Source: DAOTWP01 sp034435675 (GTDB lineage Bacteria; Chloroflexota; Anaerolineae; Aggregatilineales; Phototrophicaceae). Taken from it: a stretch of 5,805 nucleotides of DNA. Shown here in pieces: positions 1-5,401 of this stretch. Where the stretch lies: NCBI GenBank assembly GCA_034435675.1, contig DAOTWP010000276.1, forward strand, positions 1-5,805, written 5' to 3'. The notes beneath the pieces were generated by a model. That model searched no databases. It was not told the DNA's origin and worked only from the letters and a program-made list of their open reading frames with translations. Both the position numbers and the translations under genes were made by a program. Position 1 is the stretch's first letter. Every line of letters starts with the position of its first letter.

Positions 1-599
1 TAGCCCAGCTTCTGTGCCAGATAGGTCACTTCCACCTGAAAAATGTAGCCGTTGGAGCGCACCCGGTCCAAATCCAGCCCGATCAGCGCCTCGCGCCGCC
101 AGATGCGAAAGCCGCCGGTTGCCTCGGAAATGTGAATGCCCAGAATCAGCGGCACATAGACGCGGTTGGCGAAATAGGTCAGCAGCTTGCGGTGCAGATG
201 CCAGTCCTCATCCACGCTGCCGCCCGCCGTGAAGCGCGACCCGACGACGACATCATAACCTTCTTCCAGCCGGGCGATGAGCTGCGGCACATACTTCGGC
301 TGGTGGCTAAAATCGGCGTCCATCTGCATCACGTAATCCGCGCCCAGCGCAACCGCCTGCTTCATGCCGCGCACATACGCCGGACCGAGACCGCCCTTGT
401 GGTCATTGTGCAGCACGTACACCCTGCCAGGATACTGTTCTGCCAGCCTGTCGGCAATTGTGCCGGTGCCATCCGGCGAATTGTCGTCCACCACCAGCAC
501 GGCTAACTGCTGTACGGGCAGCGCAAACAACGCCTCGATCATCAACGGCAGATTTTCCGCCTCGTTGTAGGTGGGCATGACGATAAAGGTTCCGGGCAT
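1..599 (-). CDS. Polyprenol-phosphate mannosyltransferase-like GT2 glycosyltransferase (C-terminus outside window)
   Basis: This is the N-terminal 199 residues of a family 2 (GT-A fold) glycosyltransferase of the dolichol-phosphate mannose synthase type. Such enzymes move a sugar, usually mannose from GDP-mannose, onto a polyprenyl phosphate at the inner membrane face, supplying lipid-linked sugar for glycan or glycoprotein assembly. Visible motifs in order: FIVMPTYNEAENL (5-17), VVDDNSPDGTG (36-46), the metal-binding DAD in QMDADFSHQP (94-96), GSRFTAGG (120-127), ATGGFRIWRREAL (160-172) and SNGYIFQVE (182-190). The family is usually about 240 residues, so roughly 40 are missing beyond the window edge. 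The last in-window part is still catalytic domain, so an extra membrane domain, as some relatives have, cannot be excluded. I chose the ATG at 599 because AAGAAAGA lies about 12 nt upstream. An in-frame ATG at 626 would add nine residues but has no visible ribosome site. The DPM-like class is clear; the sugar donor is inferred. Confidence 0.9.
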   Translation of the reverse strand, partial: MPGTFIVMPTYNEAENLPLMIEALFALPVQQLAVLVVDDNSPDGTGTIADRLAEQYPGRVYVLHNDHKGGLGPAYVRGMKQAVALGADYVMQMDADFSHQPKYVPQLIARLEEGYDVVVGSRFTAGGSVDEDWHLHRKLLTYFANRVYVPLILGIHISEATGGFRIWRREALIGLDLDRVRSNGYIFQVEVTYLAQKLG

Positions 600-695
600 A
601 ACGACGTTCAATCTTTCTTCAGGCATGACGCCAGCAGCAGGCGAAACAGCCAGCACACCCGCCGCACATTCAGCACAGGTGCAGCAGCATTCCTG

Positions 696-724
696 AGTTT
701 AGGGTAACGCAAAACGGCTGGCAA
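696..724 (-). promoter_or_regulatory. Candidate promoter for the glycosyltransferase gene
   Basis: On the minus strand, TTGCCA (719-724, five of six matches to the -35 consensus) is separated by 17 nt from TAAACT (696-701, four of six matches to the -10). It lies in the 174-nt gap between the alkX stop and the glycosyltransferase start, giving a leader of about 90 nt. No convincing terminator is seen after alkX, so read-through from alkX is an alternative. This is a sequence match only. Confidence 0.35.
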
Positions 725-773
725 GAGCAAAAAGGATTGGCAGTCGCCAGCAGTACGGCAGCGCCGCCGCACC

Positions 774-1982
774 TCAGTCCGTAAGCTGCTCGGCAAGGAA
801 ATAGTCCACCGCATCGCTGAACACGATCTGCGGAGTCGCGTGCCAGCGGGCACAGGCGCGCAGCACCCGCCGCAGCGCCGCGGCAAGCGCGTCATCCATC
901 TCGATGCCGGGTTCAAGGTGCAGCGCTTTGATCTCAAAGACGCCTTGCTTGCGGTGCGCTTTCGGGTCAAGCCGCCCGACCAGCGCGTTGTTGTGCAGAA
1001 TCGGCAGACTGTAGTAGCCGTATTTGCGCTTGCTGGCGGGGAAATAAAACTCAATGGGAAAGTCGAAATCGAACAGTTCCAGCAGCCGCGTGCCGTGCCA
1101 CACCAGCGGGTCGAAGGGCGAAAGCAGCGTCGTTTTGGACTGCGGGATGCTGCCGTTTGCAGCGGCTTCGGTGCGGCTGAGGTTATCGGGATGAAGATAG
1201 CCCGGTGCGTCCCAGCCTTCGACGGCGACGGTCAGCACGCGCTCCTGTGCCAGCAGGCGTTTGAGGGCGGCGCTGGCATCCGCCTGTTTGAGGCGGTAAT
1301 AATCGGCGATCCAGTCCTCTTTTGCCACGCCCAGCGCCCGAATCGTATGCAGGACGAACTGGTCGTGCGCTTCTGCGCGTGTGACAGCGGGCAGGCTGTT
1401 GGCAGCAGGGTAAATGCGTTCGCGCAGGTCATAAACACGCTGGAAGTTATCGCGTTTGCGAATCATGAGTTCACCAACGTAGCAGAGATAATCCAGCACA
1501 GTCTGCTCTGCTTTAGGATTCTCCCAGGTGGTTTTCTGCCCATCCGCCCGCTCAAAGTCGGTGTGGCGTGTTTCGCCGTTGATACGGATATGGTTCAGCA
1601 CTTTTGTAGTGAGTTCGGGGTGTTCGTCCAGCCATTTGCGCGGATTGCGCCAGTCGAAGATACGGCTGCCGGCAAGGAAGTAAGGATAATCCTCAAGCGG
1701 CACGAAGCAGTTGGCGTTGGCGAAATGCTCAAACAGCGCGCCCTCTGCCAGCAGTTCATCCAGCCAGTGCGGGGCATATGCCCCCAGGCGACTCCACAGC
1801 ACAAAATACGGCGCGCGGGCGACCACGCTGATGCTGTCAATTTGCAGCATGTTGATCTGGCGGATAACCGCGCGCACGTCGTCCTTGCTGGCGGGCGGCT
1901 GCGGGTCGTTTTGCAGCCCCTGTGCGGCGATCAGCAGCCCGCGCACAGCATCCTGCGACAGCGCCGTCCCTGAGAGGGTCAT
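774..1982 (-). CDS. alkX: AlkX/YcaQ-family winged-helix DNA glycosylase (interstrand crosslink unhooking)
   Basis: This 402-residue protein is a member of the HTH_42 winged-helix family (formerly DUF1006), close in length and motif order to E. coli YcaQ/AlkX (about 410 residues). Those enzymes cut the N-glycosidic bond of alkylated purines and unhook nitrogen-mustard interstrand crosslinks, starting base excision repair. The catalytic Q-hydrophobic-D motif is present as LQIDSI (Q47, D49), followed by VVARAPYFVLWSRLG (53-67). Other conserved blocks are NFQRVYDLRERI (179-190), LLSPFDPLVW (286-295), KRKYGYYSLPIL (318-329) and LVGRLDPKAHR (334-344). QxD marks the AlkX branch, whereas the Streptomyces AlkZ self-resistance branch has QxQ. 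The ATG at 1982 is chosen because AAGGGG lies nine nt upstream; an in-frame ATG at 2003 would add seven residues but has poorer spacing. No toxin biosynthesis genes are adjacent, which fits general repair rather than self-resistance. The promoter carries a LexA-type box. Confidence 0.92.
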   Translation of the reverse strand: MTLSGTALSQDAVRGLLIAAQGLQNDPQPPASKDDVRAVIRQINMLQIDSISVVARAPYFVLWSRLGAYAPHWLDELLAEGALFEHFANANCFVPLEDYPYFLAGSRIFDWRNPRKWLDEHPELTTKVLNHIRINGETRHTDFERADGQKTTWENPKAEQTVLDYLCYVGELMIRKRDNFQRVYDLRERIYPAANSLPAVTRAEAHDQFVLHTIRALGVAKEDWIADYYRLKQADASAALKRLLAQERVLTVAVEGWDAPGYLHPDNLSRTEAAANGSIPQSKTTLLSPFDPLVWHGTRLLELFDFDFPIEFYFPASKRKYGYYSLPILHNNALVGRLDPKAHRKQGVFEIKALHLEPGIEMDDALAAALRRVLRACARWHATPQIVFSDAVDYFLAEQLTD

Positions 1983-2026
1983 GATCGGCAGCCCCTTCTG
2001 CATACCCCGTGGTCAGACTACCGCCA

Positions 2027-2055
2027 ATTGTAGCAGCCGGAACGTTTGTTCGCAA
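2027..2055 (-). promoter_or_regulatory. alkX promoter
   Basis: On the minus strand a -35 element TTGCGA (2050-2055) and a -10 element TACAAT (2027-2032, five of six matches) are separated by exactly 17 nt. The predicted start of transcription is near 2020, leaving a leader of about 38 nt before the ATG at 1982. A LexA-type operator fills most of the spacer. Confidence 0.6.
2039..2052 (-). promoter_or_regulatory. Putative LexA (SOS) box in the alkX promoter
   Basis: The minus strand reads CGAACAAACGTTCC, matching every position of the Bacillus subtilis SOS-box consensus CGAACRNRYGTTYC, with the core dyad GAAC-N4-GTTC. It lies between the -10 and -35 elements and overlaps the edge of the -35, where bound LexA would block RNA polymerase. 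The match is seen directly. LexA binding, and use of this motif type by the host, are inferred; lexA itself is not in the window. Confidence 0.6.
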
Positions 2056-2125
2056 ATTGACATTTTGCTGGCAAAGCGTGGGTGGCACGGCGGGCGGGGT
2101 GTACGCGCCTGGCGCGGGTTTTTAG

Positions 2126-2157
2126 CCTCACCCCTGCTAAGGGGTAGGGGGATGAGG
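2126..2157. repeat. Repeat-like intergenic hairpin
   Basis: ACCCCT (2130-2135) and AGGGGT (2140-2145) form a six-bp stem with a GCTA loop, and CCTCA (2126-2130) can alternatively pair with TGAGG (2153-2157). The C/G-run style, CCCTCATCCCCCTACCCC on the minus strand, resembles short repeats scattered between genes in many Chloroflexota genomes. Membership of a repeat family is inferred. The hairpin lies upstream of the alkX promoter and has no T-run, so it is not an obvious terminator. Confidence 0.4.
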
Positions 2158-2242
2158 GTTTCACGCTCAAAACAGGGCTGAGAAGTTACCCTTTTCCACT
2201 GCGTACAGAGGGGATAAAAACAGATCATAGCAGTTCTTTAGA

Positions 2243-2256
2243 AATCCCGCGGGATT
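2243..2256. repeat. Perfect 14-bp palindrome
   Basis: AATCCCGCGGGATT reads the same on both strands and is followed on the plus strand by GTTTT. It could form a short terminator-like hairpin for plus-strand transcripts, but no plus-strand gene lies upstream. It may instead be a protein-binding dyad or part of an interspersed repeat. Confidence 0.4.
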
Positions 2257-2370
2257 GTTTTCCGTAGGGCGGGTCTCAGACGGCACCGCATGAAATAAAG
2301 CGCGCGGGTATCAACTACTGCAAACCCAAGGGCAGGCAGTTACACAGGAGCGTGGTATCCGGGGGCGATT

Positions 2371-2493
2371 CAGTCAGCGCGCCGGGGCTGAAGCGGCGTT
2401 TCGCGCCCGCACGGGGAAGGGTCGAAAGGCAGCGCTGGCGGCGACAGGACGCCGCGAAATTCTGGAGACAGCACGCCTGCCGAGGGCTGACTG
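2371..2493. other. Fold-prone non-coding segment of unknown role
   Basis: Nested complementary segments are visible: CAGTCAGC (2371-2378) with GCTGACTG (2486-2493), and inside them GCGGCGT (2393-2399) with ACGCCGC (2449-2455). A further pair, GGCAGGC (2331-2337) with GCCTGCC (2475-2481), would cross the outer stem as a pseudoknot. No known RNA family is recognised, and in GC-rich DNA such pairings can arise by chance. Confidence 0.25.
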
Positions 2494-2598
2494 GCGCATT
2501 TCAAGGGGGTTTTCATTGATCGCGCCGCCTTCCCGCGCGCTGCTGCGGTCTACAGGTTGCGCACTATCAAGCCCTCACCACACCGTTTTGCTATGGCA

Positions 2599-2658
2599 AA
2601 GGGGCAGCCCCTACCGGGACAGCCCCTTGAACACAGGGGAGGGTCTCAGACCAACCCC
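2599..2658. repeat. Cluster of G/C-run hairpins downstream of groEL
   Basis: AAGGGGC (2599-2605) can pair with GCCCCTT (2622-2628), and CAGCCCCT occurs twice as a direct repeat (2605-2612 and 2620-2627). Next to it, GGGG (2636-2639) plus GGTCT (2642-2646) pairs with AGACC (2648-2652) plus CCCC (2655-2658). The core GGGTCTCAGAC (2641-2651) also occurs at 2271-2281. This looks like a decayed interspersed repeat; it may also help to end groESL transcription. Confidence 0.4.
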
Positions 2659-2673
2659 CCTGCGGAAACGATT

Positions 2674-2706
2674 GCAATTCGCTGGATGTACTATGCAGCC
2701 AATTGC
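2674..2706 (-). terminator. Probable groESL transcription terminator hairpin
   Basis: Directly after the groEL stop codon, the minus strand reads GCAATTGGCTG, an 11-nt loop, then CAGCGAATTGC. Ten of eleven positions pair, with a single G-G mismatch. The stem is followed by AATCGTTTCC, a weak U-tract. The position fits an intrinsic terminator or a 3' stabilising hairpin for the groESL messenger. Confidence 0.5.
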
Positions 2707-4344
2707 CTAGAAGTCCATGCCGCCCCCGCCGGGGTTGGGCATCGGCTTCTCGTCTTCCTTGATGTCGGCGATCAGCGCTTCGGTGGTCAGGATCATGCTG
2801 GCGATGCTCGCCGCATTTTCCACAGCGCCGCGTGTGACCTTTGCCGGGTCGGGAATGCCCGCGTCAATCATATCCACATATTCATTGGTCATCACATTGT
2901 AACCAATGCGCGGATTCTTCTTGCTCTTCTGCGCGCGGCGCACTTCCTGGATCACCACTGCGCCATCCAATCCGGCGTTCGCCGCGATCTTGCGCATCGG
3001 GGTTTCCAGCGCCTTGCGGACGATATTCACGCCGATATTCTCATCTTCGCCGTCCAGCGTGAACTTCTCCAGCGCTGCCACCGCGTTCACCAGTGCCACA
3101 CCGCCGCCGGGCACGATGCCCATTTCCACTGCCGCGCGGGTTGCGCTCAGGGCGTCTTCGACACGGTGCTTCTTTTCCTTCAGCTCGGTTTCGGTTGCCG
3201 CGCCGACGCGGATCACCGCCACGCCGCCGCTCAGCTTCGCCAGCCGTTCCTGCAATTTTTCCTTGTCATAGTCGCTGGTGCTGATCTCGATTTCCTTGCG
3301 GATTTCTTCGATACGCCCCTTGATGGCGCTTTCTTCACCGGCACCGTCCACAATCGTGGTGTTGTCCTTGTTGCTGACGACCTTCGCCGCACGCCCCAGG
3401 TCCTGCAGGGTGACGCTTTCCAGCTTGCGCCCGGTCTCTTCGCTGATAACCGTGCCGCCGGTCAGGATGGCGATGTCGCGCAGCATTGCCTTGCGGCGGT
3501 CGCCAAAGCCCGGCGCCTTGACTGCCAGCACATTGAGCATGCCGCGCAGCTTGTTGAGCACCAGCGTCGCCAGCGCTTCGCCGTCCACATCTTCGGCGAT
3601 AATCACCAGTTCGCGCTTGCCGATCTGCACCAGTTTTTCCAGCACCGGCACGATGTCCTGCGCGGCGCTGATCTTCTTTTCGTAGATCAGCAGGTAAGCG
3701 TCGTTGACGACAGCTTCCATCGTGTCCGGCGCGGTGATGAAGTAGGGGCTGATGTAGCCGCGATCAAACTGCATCCCCTCAACATACTCGGTCTCAAATT
3801 CCAGACCGCGCGACTCTTCCACCGTGACCACGCCGTCCTTGCCGACCTTGTCCATCACTTCGGCAATCAGGTTGCCGATTTCGGTGTCCTGCGCGGACAC
3901 ACTCGCCACGTTGGCGATTTCGTCCTTGGTTTCGATCGGGGTCGCCTGATCGAGAATGTTCTTAGAGACGACTTCTGCTGCCGCCAGAATGCCGCGCTTG
4001 AGCATCATCGGGTTCGCGCCTGCGGCAACATTCTTCAGCCCTTCATTGACGATTGCCTGTGCCAGCACCGTCGCTGTGGTGGTGCCGTCGCCGGCGATGT
4101 CGTTGGTCTTGGTGGCGGCTTCCTTCAGAAGCTGCGCGCCCATGTTTTCATAAGGGTCTTCGAGTTCGATTTCCTTCGCCACCGTCACGCCGTCGTGGGT
4201 GACCGTCGGCGCGCCGAACTTCTTGTCAATGGCGACATTGCGCCCTTTGGGTCCCAGCGTGGTGCTGACGGCGTTTGCCAGCGTATCCACACCGATTTGC
4301 AGGCGGCGGCGGGCTTCTTCGCGGAAAGCAAGCTGTTTAGGCAT
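2707..4344 (-). CDS. groEL: GroEL, 60-kDa group I chaperonin
   Basis: At 545 residues this is the normal length for GroEL, the ATP-driven double-ring cytosolic chaperonin that encloses unfolded proteins under the GroES lid. Landmarks are intact: TTLGPKGRNV (28-37), the ATP-site aspartate D51 in THDGVTVAKEIEL, GDGTTTATVLA (85-95) with catalytic D86, GANPMMLKRGI (109-118), KAPGFGDRRKAML (276-287), D397 in RVEDAL (matching the hydrolysis aspartate D398 of E. coli) and PGGGVAL (412-418). The flexible tail is the short MPNPGGGGMDF type, unlike the repeated GGM tail of E. coli. A strong ribosome site GGAGG (4355-4359) stands ten nt before the ATG. It follows groES by 160 nt on the same strand and is presumably co-transcribed from the CIRCE-controlled promoter. 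A terminator-like hairpin abuts the stop codon. No defect is visible. Confidence 0.99.
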   Translation of the reverse strand: MPKQLAFREEARRRLQIGVDTLANAVSTTLGPKGRNVAIDKKFGAPTVTHDGVTVAKEIELEDPYENMGAQLLKEAATKTNDIAGDGTTTATVLAQAIVNEGLKNVAAGANPMMLKRGILAAAEVVSKNILDQATPIETKDEIANVASVSAQDTEIGNLIAEVMDKVGKDGVVTVEESRGLEFETEYVEGMQFDRGYISPYFITAPDTMEAVVNDAYLLIYEKKISAAQDIVPVLEKLVQIGKRELVIIAEDVDGEALATLVLNKLRGMLNVLAVKAPGFGDRRKAMLRDIAILTGGTVISEETGRKLESVTLQDLGRAAKVVSNKDNTTIVDGAGEESAIKGRIEEIRKEIEISTSDYDKEKLQERLAKLSGGVAVIRVGAATETELKEKKHRVEDALSATRAAVEMGIVPGGGVALVNAVAALEKFTLDGEDENIGVNIVRKALETPMRKIAANAGLDGAVVIQEVRRAQKSKKNPRIGYNVMTNEYVDMIDAGIPDPAKVTRGAVENAASIASMILTTEALIADIKEDEKPMPNPGGGGMDF

Positions 4345-4402
4345 GGTTGGTAATCCTCCGTAGAGTACAGATGTTGTTGTTTGGGTATGTCGGGTTGGCG
4401 GT

Positions 4403-4468
4403 CACAGTGCGCTGACGCGGCGCTGTGTGCTTACGGGCTGTTCTGTCCCGCGCGGGCGGCAGACAGAA
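4403..4468 (-). other. Two hairpins in the groES-groEL spacer
   Basis: TTCTGTC (4441-4447) pairs perfectly with GACAGAA (4462-4468), with a GC-rich inner palindrome CCCGCGCGGG (4447-4456). Separately, CACAG (4403-4407) pairs with CTGTG (4423-4427) around an inner GCGC pair. Neither has a T-run after it on the transcribed strand, so they are not typical terminators. They could set messenger processing or stability between groES and groEL. Confidence 0.35.
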
Positions 4469-4504
4469 AAACAACCTGCGGTTTGGGTGCTGACCGAAAG
4501 CCTT

Positions 4505-4804
4505 TTAGCCTTCGATAATCCCCAGCAGGTCGCCTTCTTTCATAATCAACAGTTTCTTGCCGTCGAGCTTGATCTCGGTCCCGGCGTATTTGGCGAACAA
4601 CACCATGTCGCCAACTTTCACATCCATCGGGATACGTTCCCCGTCTTCATCACGGCGACCGGTTCCGACTGCCAGCACCTGCCCCTGCTGCGGTTTCTCT
4701 TTGGCGGTTTCCGGCAGCACCAGCATACCCCCGGCAATGGTTTCCTCTTTTTCAATCGGTTCAACCAGAACGCGATCTCCCAGAGGGCGAATGTTGATTG
4801 CCAT
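4505..4804 (-). CDS. groES: GroES, 10-kDa co-chaperonin
   Basis: This 99-residue protein is GroES, whose seven-subunit ring caps GroEL and closes the folding chamber. Recognisable parts are INIRPLGDRVLVEP (3-16), the mobile loop that docks on GroEL (about 18-37, EKEETIAGGMLVLPETAKEK), GQVLAVGTGR (41-50), the roof hairpin around DEDGERIPMDVK (52-63), GDMVLFAKYAGTEIKLDGK (65-83) and the C-terminal strand LLIMKEGDLLGII. Aligned by eye with the actinobacterial type (TASGLVIPDTAKEKP), the mobile loop seems one residue longer. A strong ribosome site AAGGAGG (4814-4820) stands nine nt before the ATG at 4804. It is the first gene of the groES-groEL operon, with a leader of roughly 155 nt that contains the CIRCE operator. 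Confidence 0.99.
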   Translation of the reverse strand: MAINIRPLGDRVLVEPIEKEETIAGGMLVLPETAKEKPQQGQVLAVGTGRRDEDGERIPMDVKVGDMVLFAKYAGTEIKLDGKKLLIMKEGDLLGIIEG

Positions 4805-4928
4805 CGTGCGATTCCTCCTTCAATAGCGAAGTTGTTGTGCTGAAGAGCCTGTTTACTTATTGTGTTGACTGTGGTTTGCCTGCGCAGACCAGGCTGCGGG
4901 GCAGCACGCATTGTATGTAGTTTTGTGT

Positions 4929-4955
4929 TTAGCACTCTCCATACGAGAGTGCCAA
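4929..4955 (-). promoter_or_regulatory. CIRCE operator (HrcA binding site) of groESL
   Basis: On the plus strand TTAGCACTC (4929-4937), nine spacer bases, then GAGTGCCAA (4947-4955). This matches CIRCE (TTAGCACTC-N9-GAGTGCTAA) at 17 of 18 arm positions. It lies just downstream of the predicted transcription start in the groES leader, the usual place for HrcA repression that is relieved on heat shock. hrcA is not in the window. Confidence 0.95.
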
Positions 4956-4967
4956 ATTACACTCAGC

Positions 4968-4996
4968 AATATAGCAGAAGCGCGCCACAGCGTCAA
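4968..4996 (-). promoter_or_regulatory. Main groESL promoter (sigma-70 type)
   Basis: On the minus strand TTGACG (4991-4996; five of six) and TATATT (4968-4973; five of six) are separated by exactly 17 nt. Transcription would begin near 4961, a few bases before the CIRCE operator. This is a strong housekeeping promoter of the kind HrcA normally represses. Confidence 0.8.
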
Positions 4997-5002
4997 GCAG
5001 CG

Positions 5003-5029
5003 TTAGCACTCGAAAGCGGCATCTGCCAG
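5003..5029 (-). promoter_or_regulatory. Second, degenerate CIRCE site upstream of the groESL -35
   Basis: TTAGCACTC (5003-5011) is a perfect CIRCE arm. At the correct N9 distance the partner arm is ATCTGCCAG, matching only four of nine positions. The site begins 74 bp from the first CIRCE, close to seven helical turns, and sits about seven bases upstream of the -35 box. It may be a weak HrcA site that acts cooperatively, or a decayed copy. Confidence 0.5.
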
Positions 5030-5102
5030 ATTTCTATGAGATTTCTTATATGTTGGGGTGTGGTCTGCGCAGGCGAGAGCAGCACGGTTAGCAAGTGCAC
5101 TC

Positions 5103-5132
5103 AGTATACCAGCACCCGCCGCCCCGTGCCCA
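5103..5132 (-). promoter_or_regulatory. Possible upstream groESL promoter with extended -10
   Basis: The minus strand carries TGGTATACT (5103-5111), an extended -10 (TGN then TATACT, five of six). At 18 nt upstream is a weak -35, TGGGCA (5127-5132). If used, its transcript would run through both CIRCE sites. The evidence is a motif match only. Confidence 0.25.
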
Positions 5133-5325
5133 GCGGTGAGTCGCTGACTCCCTGCGTGATTGGGGTAACGCCCCAGGTAGGCTGCCCGATTTTGACCGCT
5201 CCCGACCGTGCAGTCCACGCCGTGCGTTCAGCACTGGGAAAGGGGCAGTGAACGGGGCGGGCTTGCACCTGAGCAGCCAGACGTGATGATCCCGGTGTGG
5301 CGGGTTGTTGCGCGCTGCTGCTGCT
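5133..5325. other. Intergenic stretch with nothing recognisable
   Basis: Between the groESL control sites and the palindrome before the anti-sigma gene I find no supported gene. Only minor hairpins are visible: TGGGG (5161-5165) with CCCCA (5171-5175), and CACTG (5232-5236) with CAGTG (5246-5250). A short CTG-triplet run near 5315-5326 is four units and unremarkable. Confidence 0.5.
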
Positions 5326-5345
5326 GTCTGGTAAATTAACCAGAC
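5326..5345. promoter_or_regulatory. Near-perfect 20-bp palindrome, likely operator
   Basis: GTCTGGTAAATTAACCAGAC matches its own reverse complement at 18 of 20 positions, with arms GTCTGGT and ACCAGAC. It lies 57 nt before the start codon of the divergent plus-strand anti-sigma gene and has no T-run after it. The AT-rich centre and GC-richer arms look like a site for a dimeric repressor. Its regulator is unknown. Confidence 0.45.
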
Positions 5346-5401
5346 CTGCGCCGGGTGGCTGCGCCAGGAGCATCAATAGACATTATTCGTAAGGATACCT
5401 T

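Larger units (their letters stand above)
1983..2706. other. Long intergenic region without a recognisable gene
   Basis: About 720 bases separate alkX from groEL. The short reading frames here carry low-complexity, repeat-derived translations and lack good ribosome sites. I see no tRNA, rRNA, tmRNA, SRP or RNase P signature. The region holds the alkX promoter at its left end, several G/C-rich hairpins (2126-2157, 2599-2658), a perfect palindrome (2243-2256), a fold-prone segment (2331-2493) and a hairpin abutting the groEL stop codon (2674-2706). Confidence 0.7.
4878..5074. repeat. Perfect 14-bp inverted repeat flanking the groESL control region
   Basis: GCCTGCGCAGACCA (4878-4891) and its exact reverse complement TGGTCTGCGCAGGC (5061-5074) bracket both CIRCE sites and the main promoter, with about 170 bp between the arms. 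Each arm contains the eight-base palindrome CTGCGCAG. Only the inner arm would be in the messenger made from the main promoter, so a DNA-binding role is likelier than an RNA hairpin. Confidence 0.6.

Noticed and set aside
132..506. 124-codon plus-strand frame opposite the glycosyltransferase
   Set aside because: The minus strand encodes a continuous DPM-like enzyme through this region with all family motifs, so the plus frame is a shadow.
840..1973. 377-codon open frame on the plus strand opposite alkX
   Set aside because: It is a mirror frame of the real glycosylase gene caused by GC-rich codon use. It has no recognisable motifs and no good ribosome site.
774..1982. AlkZ-type self-resistance glycosylase of a genotoxin gene cluster
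   Set aside because: The catalytic motif is Q-I-D, the AlkX/YcaQ form, and no biosynthetic or export genes are adjacent in the window.
2013..2228. 71-codon minus-strand frame upstream of alkX
   Set aside because: It overlaps the alkX promoter and the repeat-like hairpin. Its PLPLSRGE-style translation is typical of spurious frames over interspersed repeats.
2499..2521. Segment TTTCAAGGGGGTTTTCATTG, resembling a CRISPR repeat
   Set aside because: Only one copy is present, with no spacers or regular repetition and no cas genes, so no array can be called. The likeness is to the general style of such repeats only.
2557..4353. 598-codon open frame on the plus strand opposite groEL
   Set aside because: It is the antisense shadow of groEL. 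Its translation is rich in H, R, D and F with no domain pattern, while the minus strand gives an unmistakable full-length GroEL.
5088..5102. Possible third CIRCE arm (TTAGCA, four bases, then CACTC)
   Set aside because: The arm is interrupted by extra bases and has no N9-spaced partner. It is too weak to list as an operator, though its place upstream of the other two is noted.
5161..5175. Hairpin TGGGG-TAACG-CCCCA as a terminator
   Set aside because: The stem is only five bp, there is no T-run on either strand, and no gene ends nearby.
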